NCBI RefSeq assembly: GCF_026745355.1 | Contig: NC_079208.1 | Location: 55,317,276-55,381,275 of the forward strand | Reading direction: 5' to 3' | From: Beta vulgaris subsp. vulgaris | Taxonomy: Eukaryota > Streptophyta > Magnoliopsida > Caryophyllales > Amaranthaceae | Length of the DNA stretch: 64,000 bases | In this document: in pieces, positions 34,895 to 46,820 of the stretch | How positions within the stretch are numbered: position 1 is the first letter of the stretch | Layout of the letters: every line of letters begins with the position of its first letter | The notes under the pieces: generated by a model | What the model was told of the DNA's origin: nothing | The model's input: only the letters and a program-made list of their open reading frames with translations | The model's database searches: none | Position numbers and translations under genes: made by a program

Positions 34895-35345
34895 AGTAAA
34901 ATTCCGAGTTGAAGTATAATCCCGAGTCTTGTCACTCGAAGCCCTGCAAAACAAGGAAAACTGACCCGGGGCTGTTCTCAGGAAAGCTCCTCCGACGCTC
35001 AAGTCAATGCTGGGTTAGAGAGAGAAAGTGAGTAATTGTAGAGAGAGATGCTATGAATTGGTTAGGTGAGAATTGAAAACCTGCTCATTGATTGGGCCCC
35101 TATTTTTAGGAAAGTTGTCTCCCTTTTATGGCAAAGTTATTCTTTGCCTAAAGAGCTGGTGGCCCCCAGGGAGCTTGTTGGATTGCTCTTTTAGGTGGGC
35201 TTTATGAAATATCATTGGATCAGATTAGGGGTCCAAACAGGTGGCCATTAGAAGATGTTATTTTTGAAAAGTGAATCAATTAAAAGCAGCGGATTTGTTG
35301 ACGTGTGAAGGTAATTATTACCTCTCCTACTTCACAAAGTCCCCA
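34895..35345 (-). mobile_element. LTR-like fragment shared by both duplicate copies (copy 1)
   Basis: GC-richer block with 'gctcctccgacgctcaagtc', a motif I associate with plant gypsy LTRs, and GA-rich stretches. No internal retroelement sequence adjoins it, so a solo LTR or TRIM is likely. Ends are not certain. It was present before the duplication. Confidence 0.4.
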
Positions 35346-36706
35346 CTACTTTTTACGCTTTTCTTCCTTAATATGCAAGTTGGATATATGGGTTGGCTCA
35401 TTGAATAGGGTCAATTAGTTTTTCTCTCCAAATCAAAATAAACGAATAGACTTCGTTGCTAGTAAACAATGCGGACTCGGATAAGTTAAAATTTCGGTTT
35501 AGGTTAAATTGTGAGGCTAAGGTCACATAGCAAAGGTTCAATTTCATTTTACACAAATTTAGGTTTTTGGTTAGAATGATCACAATATTGGCATAAAGTA
35601 TATGCTAAGGAGTTTGAGTACAGTCATGACCTACCCTGACCCCTCAAAAGTTTTGTTGTTGTTAGGAATAATGGTGAAGCCCTGAGCAATATGTCGACCA
35701 CTCTGGTGGGATTTTAGGGACCATAATCTACTCAATCAAAATCTCCCATTTTACAATAATTGTCTTTTAATTTAATAAGGTTTACTTGTTGTATGTCGGT
35801 CTAGGGATTTCAATCTAGTGACTAGTTTTGTATTATTAACCTAGAGACTATACACCTGATATGAAGCTCTTATATAGAAGATGCAAAGACTTTCAATACG
35901 AGATCAGAGCAGCTCATCAGTGATGCTAATATGTCTAGGGTTCTTAATATTTGTATTTAATTTGTTTTTCGAGTCCTTATATGGGTTGATTGTACACGGT
36001 CAATATTTTATTATCAATGATATCACCCCTTCCCTACCCCTTAAGAAAAAGTTTATTATTAGGTTTCAAGCTCAAGTTATCCCTTTCCTACCCGTAACCA
36101 ATGTTAATTTGCAAATCGTATCTTAAAAGAGAAAAAATATCTATAAACGTTATTTGAATTTCAAATTTGAATCTTATATTTAACATTGTAAATGATATAT
36201 ACTCTCTTTGTTTTTTCACGTTTTCGCATGCAAAACCTTGTGATTGAAGGTTTAATACTTTAATTGTATATTTTAACCGTATGATATATAAAAAGAGAAA
36301 AACTAGTAGTCAAGTATGTCGATCTTATCATATATCAATGTATATACTTCAAATTAAAACTGGTGTTGGATAGAAGGTGGGGGTGCAACATAATATAAGC
36401 AAAGGTACTATCAATTATCAAAGAGGTGGAAGAAAATGAAGGAAAAAAGGTGTTACTAAGACTTCTAGAATGGGTACTTGGTCAGTGTGATTGGCCAATG
36501 GACACTTAATTAATACAGGATCACCAAGACAAGTTGGGACTTCAAATAGGGAATAATTAAGGCCAAGGAAGGATAGGGATGGTGGTTCTCTAGACTCTAG
36601 TGGTAGTCATAAGATTTTGAGGTGTACTAACTTCACCATAGCAATAAGTGAGTATATCTCCCATACGCACTCGTTCCAAAAAATATTAGTTATCATCCTC
36701 AGCTAA

Positions 36707-37054
36707 GGGTATGTTTGGCTGAGAGAAAAGTATCTTTCAGGAAAATCGTTTTTCTCATTTTCCTCATTTAGTTTAATTTGTTCGGATCAATGAAGGGAAA
36801 ATACAGGTTGAATTTCATTTTTCAAGGGTGGAAAATTACTTTCCTTACAGAGATAAGGAAAGTCGATCACACTTTCCCCCCACTCCATTAAACAATAACA
36901 CAACACAAACAAAGGAAAATGGTTTCAAAGGGAAGTTACATCCCTTACAACCAAACAAAGGAAATTCAATCTAAAATCGAGTTTTCTCTGGAAAATGGTT
37001 TCTATGGAAAACTACTTTGCGTTAGAAATGTTTTCCGTCCAACCAAACACACCA
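36707..37054 (+). mobile_element. Tourist-like MITE, copy 1 of duplicated segment
   Basis: Ends gggtatgtttggctg and caaccaaacacacca are imperfect inverted repeats flanked by TAA (36704-36706 and 37055-37057). Present in both duplicate copies, so it predates the duplication. Confidence 0.65.
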
Positions 37055-39635
37055 TAAATTTTCTTGGAATTTTCTTTCAGAAAAAATTTGCTGAATGAAA
37101 ATATAATATTTTGAAGCGTATTAAATATGTAAATTGGAAGAGGAAGGAGTTCATTATATTGGTTTGTTTTCCTTCATTCACATATACTATATGTTAATCT
37201 TTTAAAACTTATGTCTTTAATTTACAAATTTCTACTCCACCAGTGGTGGCATATATCTGCATAAGTGCATATATAGCCTAATAGTTAGTATTCTTGAACA
37301 CAATAATTTTCCCGGTTTGTATAATTTTAGAAGGAAGCTCATATTCCAATTCAACTTTCAATTTTATATCCAATAATACCTTTGAAATGAGTTATGTGAA
37401 ATTGAAACAAACAACACTTACGTTAGTGGTAAGACAAACAAGTTTCCTATGGTTGGGCCATGTTTGGTGTATATTTAGGCCAAAATTAGCTAGAGCTTTA
37501 AAAATAACATAAATCAGTCATTACAGTGCATGTAATACCATATTTGGACACTATAGGTGGCATAACATTTCTACAAAAGTTACAAAGAGAATTTTCCACT
37601 TAATTGATACAGCTTTTGAAACATTCGGCATGCTCAAGATATTAAGCTCATCTATATAGTGGCTGAATAAAATTGCTTAATATTTCACAATAAGTAATCT
37701 AACAACAACACTGAAATAGTAAAAGTAATTTCACAAACTAGCTACTTGTACATCATTAATCGAGTCCCATTTTATAGCCAAAAGGTATTGAGAAAAATAT
37801 CAAAACAAAGAGCTTTTTCTCTACCAAACATCAAGTGTCTTTACCAAATTGCCCACTCCACACGTGTTTGATAGCGTCATAGCGAATAGTTATTTTATTA
37901 GCTGATTGTACAACTACTAAGAGTTCAAATAAAGTATTGATCTGCGCGCTTCATATTATGATGAAGATCTAACTACAAATGTTCATTTAGGACATAAATA
38001 TTTTTTGTTAATTGCTAGTTACCATTAGTATAATATTACCTTTGGTTTTTGTTAGTTTACCAGTATTTTTTTTGGGATGTCCCTTATTAGTTTACCCATT
38101 TCTGTTGTTTCTATTTTTTGGAATGAGACCACTAACTTTAAATACGCATACATTCAACTGTAACATAAAATAATAGTTTCTCTTGCCTTTTATGTTCTAC
38201 AATATTGTTTCTCCTAAAATTTTGTGTAAAAAAAATGTGTAAACTTAACAACTGGAGAGAGTACTAAGGAGGAATAATTAAGAGTAAAAAAAAACGACAA
38301 AATAAGATTGTATTGGGATTCATACATGATATGATGATTGAGAGAATGAGTGGGTGGAATTGAAGTGACATTTTGGCTTCACAATCACACAAACTGATCA
38401 CAAACAACAAATTCTTTATATCTTTAATGCGTGCTTGGAAATATATGTAATATTAATTGCTTTAGAATGTTATAGGGATGTGAGATATATTAATATGAGG
38501 AGATCATAGCAAACAAAACTGGAAAGACAACTCTTTAACCAGCCAAAAAAATAAAGGAAATAAAAAAAACCCTAATCATCTTTCTTTTTTCTCTCTCCTT
38601 TGACTGATGTCATAGGTGGTCAACACTATATAAATATATTGTCCTTTTTTTCTGGCTCTGAAATTAATTAATTTTGATTGATATGCACCCTAGATAAGAT
38701 TTCAGGTGTTTTACTATTATTTGATTGATGTTACACCTAAGTTACTTAGGTTACTGTTTATTGTATATCTAGCTTAATTCAACACTAGAGCTAAATTATT
38801 GAATTGATGAGAAAGGTGAAAGTCTTTTCTTATTTCATCTTATGTGAAGAATTTAAAAAGAAAAAAAAATATTGAGGTTCTACTTGTAAATATTAATTGC
38901 TTGTTTATAGGATAGAACAGTTTTTTGCAATATACTCAAGATCGATTTTCCTATTCATTGTCACTCTCCAAAGAACCACACAAGCATGAATTTTCTTTAT
39001 TTGAAATGATTTTGCTTGTGGCAACTTTATATCCAATGTCAAAAAATTATTCAAATGACAAATTTCATGTCTATTAACCATTGTATTATTAATTACTAGT
39101 CTTATATGCACGCTATTCATGCGGAAACATATAAAAGTTTTCATATATACTTCCTTCGTCTTTTTTTAATTGTTATATTGTATGTATGGGGCACTATGCA
39201 TATAAGACCTTTGACCTTATTTACTTTTATATACGTAAAGAAAAACGTGGGTTTATTTGTGCTTTTGACCTAAACCATGTTCCTTCTAATAATAATAGTA
39301 ATAATAATGAGTAAAAACTATAATAAACAAAATAATCCTGATTTCAGTGCTGTCAAAACATTTTAATGAAATGGAATCATGCTAATACAATATATCATCA
39401 TTCCCCACTATGAGAGGTTTATTTCTTCAGTTAGCTTACTACTGTTCCTTTAATCTAATCTTAAGCAACTTCATTTAATTTTAAAGGAATATCTACTTAT
39501 ATATGAAAGTAAAATAAGCTTAATTTGTAAACTTTGATTTGAAATTCACCTATGCATTTTATCATTTTTTTGTCCATATAAAGAGAATATCAAAAATAAC
39601 ACATAGAATATGAAACTGTTTCTTTTTAATGTATA

Positions 39636-39892
39636 CTTCCTCCGTTTCAAAATAGATGCTACATTTTGACTTTTCCACTATTCATGAGTGAGGTTTGACC
39701 ATGCATTATTTACTATTAGGTAAAATCAAATGTTATAATGTAATATGTTGTTGGATTTGTCTTAATGTATATTTTCAGAAAATCAAAATTTTATACTTTA
39801 CTCTAATACATAATTAAAGATATTAGTAGTCAAAGTAGTGCATCGACAAGCGTTTTAGTCAAAATGTAGCATCTATTTTGAAACGGAGGAAG
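39636..39892 (+). mobile_element. Stowaway MITE in duplicate copy 2
   Basis: Ends cttcctccgtttcaaaatag and ctattttgaaacggaggaag flanked by TA on both sides (39634-39635 and 39893-39894). It is absent from the matching place in copy 1 near 32650, which has an AT-rich run instead. 257 bp, non-coding. Confidence 0.9.
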
Positions 39893-41415
39893 TATATTAG
39901 TGTGATTTGAAGTGATTATGTTTGTTTTACACTATTGGAGGAACTCAAGACCTATTAATAAAGTAATTTATAATAACATAGGTAGATAATACTACTATTA
40001 CAATTGTTGTAAATCTTATATTTATTACTACCAAATCCATGCAATTTGAATAAATTAGGCTTAAATAAAACTTCATCTTAATTGTATAAGTATGTTTTTT
40101 TTTAAAAAAACTCTGCCGATGTAAAAGAAGATCATGATCATTTGACATGTCATACACAACCCCTACAATTTTTTAAAATAAGGACTCACAAGTCACACCC
40201 CACATCAATAAGACTATAGTACTGTACAATATACTCCCTCTGTTTTTTCTAATATAATTATTATATATACTTTAGAAGAATATTTCATTTATTATGACAA
40301 AGAATTAACCAGCTAACAAAGCAAGAATGAAATTCATATTAGATTGTTGCGAAAGTTTTTAATTTTTTTTAAACTCGATCTTCTAAATGAGAAAACAACA
40401 TGTAAGAGAAGAAAGTATAAAGTCGTAACGAAAATATATTAATATTATATGGTAGTCTTATAGAAATGACACATGAGAATGAGTAGACAATGTGAAAAAA
40501 GACAACCCTAGCTAGATGAAAAATCTCTTTCCATTTTTGCTGCAACTCCTGAAACTGGGCTCCCAAACCCTGACATAAGTATACCCTTCATTCTCCCCCC
40601 ATACAAAGTCAAGAAAGAAAGAAAAAGGTAAAGTGATAACGATCTGACTATTGTATGCATTAAAAGTGAGAGAAATTAACCATATCATTATTTATACTAT
40701 TGCATAGTTTTTTCATACACATACTAATATACTTCATTCTCCTAAAAATTAATCATAGCAGACAAATAATATTAACCAACACAGTAAAAAAAAGAACACT
40801 CTTCTTCCTTTCTCTGCAGTAAAAAAAAAAAATGACTGTTGTCTGTTGGAATGCTTGCAGAATGAGAGAGAAAATGGTACAAATGATGAATCATAAGTCA
40901 CTGAGACATGAATGATCATGATTCCAACACATCCAAAAACCCAAAAAAAAAAGGATGATATAATTTTAGAAATAGTAAATATGAATGTTTGAAAAGATTT
41001 CTGCACAAAAATAAAAAATGTCATAAACTATAATTTATATGTAAATTGATATCTAACCTATATATTATGACTTATATGGATAAACTAGCTGTCTAGCTAC
41101 CTGTTTTATTACAGATGAACCTAATTAATACTTCATATATTTTAGCTTCATCAAAACCCTACTAATTATAGCTTAATCTTTAGTTACAAATCTTATAAAA
41201 TGTCAATTAAAACCTAAAAAACAATCTCTAATCTATCAAAAACTCATGAATTTAAGGGGTTTTATACTTTTATTAACCAAAACAAATCCAGGGTTTTGAT
41301 CTAAGAAAAAGTAGAAACTCAAAGATTGTTTCTTTTTTTACCAAAAATAAAAAACAAAGTTAGATTTTATGTACTAATTTCTGTTCTTAAAATAGTAGAA
41401 TAAAGGAGAGAGTAC

Positions 41416-41481
41416 CGCTAAAATGGTGTTGCAGAAGGTGCAGTGAACATAGCAGACGCGCTCTGAAGTACTGAAGTCCAT
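41416..41481 (-). CDS. YAB2: Duplicate coding first exon of YABBY2 (exon 1')
   Basis: Identical in all 66 coding bases to exon 1 at 34164-34229. It encodes the first 22 residues ([14 protein letters not shown] ... TILA) including the first two zinc ligands, and keeps the same donor (GCG then gtactc). It lacks exons 2-6 of its own, because the duplication ends inside intron 1. Transcription from here could splice to exon 2 at 31384 over a ~10-kb intron that contains exon 1 and its promoter, giving the same protein. Alternatively it is an unused relic. Usage is inference; sequence integrity is directly visible. Confidence 0.85.
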
Positions 41482-41683
41482 TGATAATATGATATGTCTG
41501 AAACTTTCAGTAGTTTTCAGGAAAAATATAATAATTGACAGCAAAATATTAATTATATGCTTCTTCAATTTTTTTTGCTTCAATCTTAGAGAAAGAGAGA
41601 AAAAAAAGGAGAAGTTTAGAGAGAAAAAATGGATATTGGGAGAAAGGGTAGAGAGGGAAAGTGAGAGAAAATACAAGTAATAA

Positions 41684-41963
41684 TCTCTATTCTATATGGG
41701 AAGAGGGGTAGGACACAAAATATTAGAAACCCCATTTTACCCTCATAACATCTCTATTATAACTACTTCCTTTAATGAAAAAATAAAAAAGAAAACTACC
41801 TAATTAATTTAAAAATAAAAAAATATTACAAAAAGAAAACCATCAAGAATTCAAATATTCCTAATTTATTAGAAATAATTAATAATTAATTTAATTTTTT
41901 TCATCTCCTAAAAAAATAATTTTGTATGTATGTTTGCACGCATCGCGTGCATATAAAAACTAG
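41684..41963 (+). mobile_element. Non-autonomous Helitron, copy B, 203 bp upstream of YABBY2 exon 1'
   Basis: TCTCTATTCTATATGGG at the 5' end and CTAG at the 3' end, with the family hairpin gcacgcatcgcgtgc at 41936-41950. Copy 1 keeps the empty site at 34432/34433 (aataa then tgaaaat). This proves insertion exactly between A and T with no target duplication. 280 bp, non-coding. Confidence 0.95.
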
Positions 41964-42454
41964 TGAAAATATATGAGTAGTATATAGTAGTAATTAGCTC
42001 TAACACACTATAGTCCATAAACTTTGGTCGGTTGAGAAAGGATCAAACAAAGTTTGTATGTGGAGGTCGTACGAAAACTTATGAGGGAGTTTGATAATGA
42101 ATATAGGAAGCAAATTGGGATTAATTAAGTTACTAATTTCACTATAGTTAATTAAGACAATTGCTAATGTGAAAATTAAAAAATGATTTTGTGTATGAGG
42201 GGTAGAAACTATCATGTCAATGTGTCACTCCATTTTCAGTAAAAGGTACTATATTTCATTATGAGTTGATTACTTATAAATGTCATTGATTCCAATAATT
42301 CCCTATAAGTCAATCCTTGTAATCACACAATGGGATGCTAGTTTCTCAACAAATTATTAGTTTTGATATTTATATGTCATGTTGTATTATGAAACTAGTC
42401 AAATGAATGATGTATGGTTGGTGAGAGTAAAATTCCAAGTTGAAGTATAATCCC

Positions 42455-42875
42455 GAGTCTTGTCACTCGAAGCCCTGCAAAACAAGGAAAACTGACCCGG
42501 GGCTGTTCTCAGGAAAGCTCCTCCGACGCTCAAGTCAATGCTGGGTTAGAGAGAGAAAGTGAGTAATTGTAGAGAGAGATGCTATGAATTGGTTAGGTGA
42601 GAATTGAAAACCTGCTCATTGATTGGGCCCCTACTTTTAGGAAAGTTGTCTCCCTTTTATGGCAAAGTTATTCTTTGCCTTGGCTGGTGGCCCCCGGGGA
42701 GCTTGTTGGATTGCTCTTTTAGGTGGGCTTTATGAAATATCATTGGATCAGATTAGGGGTCCAAACAGGTGGCCATTAGAAGATGTTATTTTTGAAAAGT
42801 GAATCAAGCAGCGGATTTGTTGACGTGTGAAGGTAATTATTACCTCTCCTACTTCACTAAGTCCCCACCCCTTTT
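42455..42875 (-). mobile_element. LTR-like fragment shared by both duplicate copies (copy 2)
   Basis: Counterpart of 34895-35345 with the same gctcctccgacgctcaagtc motif and small indels. Not a new insertion. Confidence 0.4.
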
Positions 42876-43865
42876 TACGCTTTTCTTCCTTAATATGCAA
42901 GTTGGATATATGGGTTGGCCCATTGAATAGGGTCAATTAGTTTTTCTCTCCAAATCAAAATAAACGAATAGACTTCGTTGCTAGTAAACAATGCGGACTC
43001 GGATAAGTTAAAATTTCGGTTTAGGTTAAATTGTGAGGCTAAGGTCACATAGCAAAGGTTCAATTTCATTTTACACAAATTTAGGTTTTTGGTTAGAATG
43101 ATCACAATATTGGCATAAAGTATATGCTAAGGAGTTTGAGTACAGTCATGACCTACCCTGACCCCTCTAAAGTTTTGTTGTTGTTAGGAATAATGGTGAA
43201 GCCCTGAGCAATATGTCGACCACCCTGGTGGGATTTTAGGGATCATAATCTACTCAATCAAAATCTCCCATTATACAATAATTGTCTTTTAATTTAATAA
43301 GGTTTACTTGTTGTATGTCGGTCTAGGGATTTCAATCTAGTGACTAGTTTTGTATTATTAACCTAGAGACTATACACCTGATATGAAGCTCTTATATAGA
43401 AGATACAAAGACTTTCAATACGAGATCAGAACAGCTCATCAGTGATGCAAATATGTCTAGGGTTCTTAATATTTGTATTTAATTTGTTTTTCGAGTCCTT
43501 ATATGGGTTGATTGTACACGGTCAATATTTTATTATCAATGATATCACCCCTCCCCTACCCCTTAAGAAAAAGTATATTACTAGGTTTTAAGCTCAAACT
43601 ATCCCGTCCCCGCCCGTAACCAATGTTAATTTGCAAATCGTATCATAAAAGAGAAAAAATATCTATAAACGTTATTTGAATTTCAAATTTGAATCTTATA
43701 TTTAACATTGTAAATGATATATGCTCTCTTTGTTTTTTCAATTTTTCGCATGCAAAATCTTGTGATTGAAGGTTTAATACTTTAATTGTATATTTTAACC
43801 GTATGATATATAAAAAGAGAAAAACTAGTAAGTGAAGTATGTCAATCTTATCATATATCAATGTA

Positions 43866-44074
43866 CTTCCTCCGTTTCTTTTTACTCGCTATACTTTCCA
43901 TTATGGGAAGTTTCACATTACTTGCTACACTTCTTTTTTGGGCAATAAACTCTCTCTATCTCTCTCCTTCCACATGGGTCCCTTTTCTTTTTACTCTCTA
44001 CCTCTCTCTTCTCCAAAAATTGCCTAGGAGTCCGTGAAATGAGAAGTGTAGCGAGTAAAAAGAAACGGAGGAAG
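43866..44074 (+). mobile_element. Stowaway MITE in duplicate copy 2
   Basis: Ends cttcctccgtttctttttac and gtaaaaagaaacggaggaag flanked by TA (43864-43865, 44075-44076). Copy 1 has the unoccupied sequence caatgtatatacttc near 36338-36352, so the insertion and TA duplication are directly shown. 209 bp. Confidence 0.95.
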
Positions 44075-44452
44075 TATATACTTCAAATTAAAACTGGTGT
44101 TGGATAGAAGGTGGGGGTGCAACATAATATAAGCAAAGGTACTATCAATTATCAAAGAGGTGGAAGAAAATGAAGGAAAAAAGGTGTTACTAAGACTTCT
44201 AGAATGGGTACTTGGTCAGTGTGATTGGCCAATGGACACTTAATTAATACAGGATCACCAAGACAAGTTGGGACTTCAAATAGGGAATAATTAAGGCCAA
44301 GGAAGGATAGGGATGGTGGTTCTCTTACTTCTCTAGACTCTAGTGGTAGTAATAAGATTTTGAGGTGTACTAACTTCACCATAGCAATAAGTGAGTATAT
44401 CTCCATACGCACTCGTTCCAAAAAATATTAGTTATCATTCTCGATCAGCTAA

Positions 44453-44794
44453 GGGTATGTTTGGCTGAGAGAAAAGTATCTTTCAGGAAAATCGTTTTTC
44501 TCATTTTCCTCATTTAGTTTGTTCGGACCAATAAAGGGAAAATACAGGTTGAATTTCATTTTTCAAGGGTGGAAAATTACTTTCCCTACAGAGATAAGGA
44601 AAGTCGATCACACTTTCCCCCCACTCCATTAAACAATACACAACACAAACAAAGGAAAATGGTTTCAAAGGGAAGTTACATCCCTTACAACCAAACAAAG
44701 GAAACTCAATCTAGAATCGAGTTTTCTCTGGAAAATGGTTTCTATGGAAAACTACTTTGCGTTAAAAATGTTTTCCGTCCAACCAAACACACTC
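44453..44794 (+). mobile_element. Tourist-like MITE, copy 2 of duplicated segment
   Basis: Counterpart of 36707-37054 with TAA on both sides. It arrived before the segment was duplicated. Confidence 0.65.
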
Positions 44795-46023
44795 TAAATT
44801 TTCTTGGAATTTTCTTTCAGTGAAATTTGCTGAATGAAAATATAATATTTTGAAGCGTAATAAATATGTAAATTGGAATAGGAAGGAGTTCATTATATTG
44901 GTTTGTTTTCCTTCATTCACATATACTATATGTTAATCTTTTAAAACTTATGTCTTTAATTTACAAATTTCTACTCCACCAGTGGTGGCATATATCTGCA
45001 TATATAGCCTAATAGTTAGTATTCTTGAACACAATAATTTTCTCGGTTTGTATAATTTTAGAAGGAAGCTCATATTCCCATTCAACTTTAAATTTTATAT
45101 CCAATAATACCTTTGAAATGAGTAATGAGTTATGTGAAATTGAAACAAACAACACTTACGTTAATGGTAAGACAAACAAGTTTCCTATGGTTGGGCCATG
45201 TTTGGTGTATATTTAGGCCAAAATTAGCTAGAACTTTAAAAATAACATAAATCAGTCATTACAGTGCATGTAATACCATATTTGGACACTATAGGTGGCA
45301 TAACATTTCTACAAAAGTTACAAAGAGAATTTTCCACTTAATTGATACAGCTTTTGAAACATTCGGCATGCTCAAGATATTAAGCTCATCTATATAGTGG
45401 CTGAATAAAATTGCTTAATATTTCACAATAAGTAATCTAACAACAACACTAGAAATAGTAAAAGTAATTTCACAAACTAGCTACTTGTACATCATTAATC
45501 GAGTCCCATTTTATAGCCAAAAGGTATTGAGAAAAATATCAAAACAAAGAGCTTTTTCTCTACCAAACATCAAGTGTCTTTACCAAATTGCCCACTCCAC
45601 ACGTGTTTGATAGCGTCATAGCGAATAGTTATTTTATTAGCTGATTGTACAACTACTAAGAGTTCAAATAAAGTATTGATCTGCGCGCTTCATATTATGA
45701 TGAAGATCTAACTACAAATGTTCATTTAGGACATAAATATTTTTTGTTAATTATTGCTAGTTACCATTAGTATAATATTACCTTTGGTTTTTGTTAGTTT
45801 ACCCGTATTTTTTTTGGGATGTCCCTTATTAGTTTACCCATTTCTTTTGTTTCTATTTTTTGGAATGAGACCACTAACTTTAAATACGCATACATTCAAC
45901 TGTAACATAAAATAATAGTTTCTCTTGCCTTTTATGTTCTACAATATTGTTTCTCCTAAAATTTTGTATAAAAAAAATGTGTAAACTTAACAACTGGAGA
46001 GAGTACTAAGGAGGAATAATTAA

Positions 46024-46390
46024 GGCTATGTTTAGTTCACCTGAAATTTTCTGATCTGAACTTATCTGATCTGATCTGAACTTATTTTTTCTGATCTGAT
46101 CTGATTTGATCTGAACTGATCTGATTACAAGATCTTATTTTTTAGATTTTTCTCAATGTATAAGAAAAAATATAGTCATGTGGGGTCTTGTTTGATTCGT
46201 CTCAATAAGTACTTTATTAATATTCAATTATTATAATTTTTACTAATATGTTATGAAAGATATAATGATTTTTAAATATAAGCAAAATCTGAACTGATCT
46301 GATCTGAACTTATTTTTTCTGATCTGATCTGATCTGATCTGATCTGATTAGATCTGAAATAAGCAAAAATAAGGTGAACTGAACATAGCC
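46024..46390 (+). mobile_element. Tourist-like MITE in duplicate copy 2, empty site known
   Basis: Ends ggctatgtttagttcacc and ggtgaactgaacatagcc flanked by TAA (46021-46023 and 46391-46393). Copy 1 has a single TAA at 38279-38281, so the 3-bp duplication is proven. The interior has runs of the 5-mer GATCT. 367 bp, same family as 15308-15635. Confidence 0.95.
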
Positions 46391-46814
46391 TAAGAGTAAA
46401 AAAAAACGACAAAATAAGATTGTATTGGGATTCATACATGATATGATGATTGAGAGAATGAGTGGGTGGAATTGAAGTGACATTTTGGGCTTCACAATCA
46501 CACAAACTGATCACAAACAACAAATTCTTTATATCTTTAATGCCTGCTTGGAAATATATGTAATATTAATTGCTTTAGAATGTTATAGGGATGTGAGATA
46601 TATTAATATGAGGAGATCATAGCAAACAAAACTGGAAAAGACAACTCTTTAACCAGCCAAAAAAATAAAGGAAATAAAAAAAACCCTAATCATCTTTCTT
46701 TTTTCTCTCTCCTTTGACTGATGTCATAGGTGGTCAACACTATATAAATATATTGTCCTTTTTTTCTGGCTCTGAAATTAATTAATTTTTTTTTTTTGAC
46801 AGGAAAGAAAGTGT

Positions 46815-46820
46815 TTTATT
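46815..46820 (-). terminator. Polyadenylation signal overlapping the ORF2 stop codon
   Basis: On the minus strand the end of ORF2 reads GAATAAAAC. The stop codon TAA is embedded in AATAAA. Only about 18-26 nt separate it from the A tail, so the element has almost no 3' UTR. Confidence 0.75.

Larger units (their letters stand above)
32308..39333 (+). repeat. Tandem segmental duplication, downstream copy (copy 1)
   Basis: About 7.0 kb matching 39334-53657 once the extra insertions of that copy are set aside. It holds the 5' part of YABBY2 intron 1, exon 1 and about 5.1 kb of upstream DNA. Differences seen by eye are sparse single bases and small indels. The junction at 39331-39338 (aataatcc) compared with the two outer edges (gaaatcc at 32306, aataata at 53652) shows microhomology of about 3 bp (AAT). 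Confidence 0.93.
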
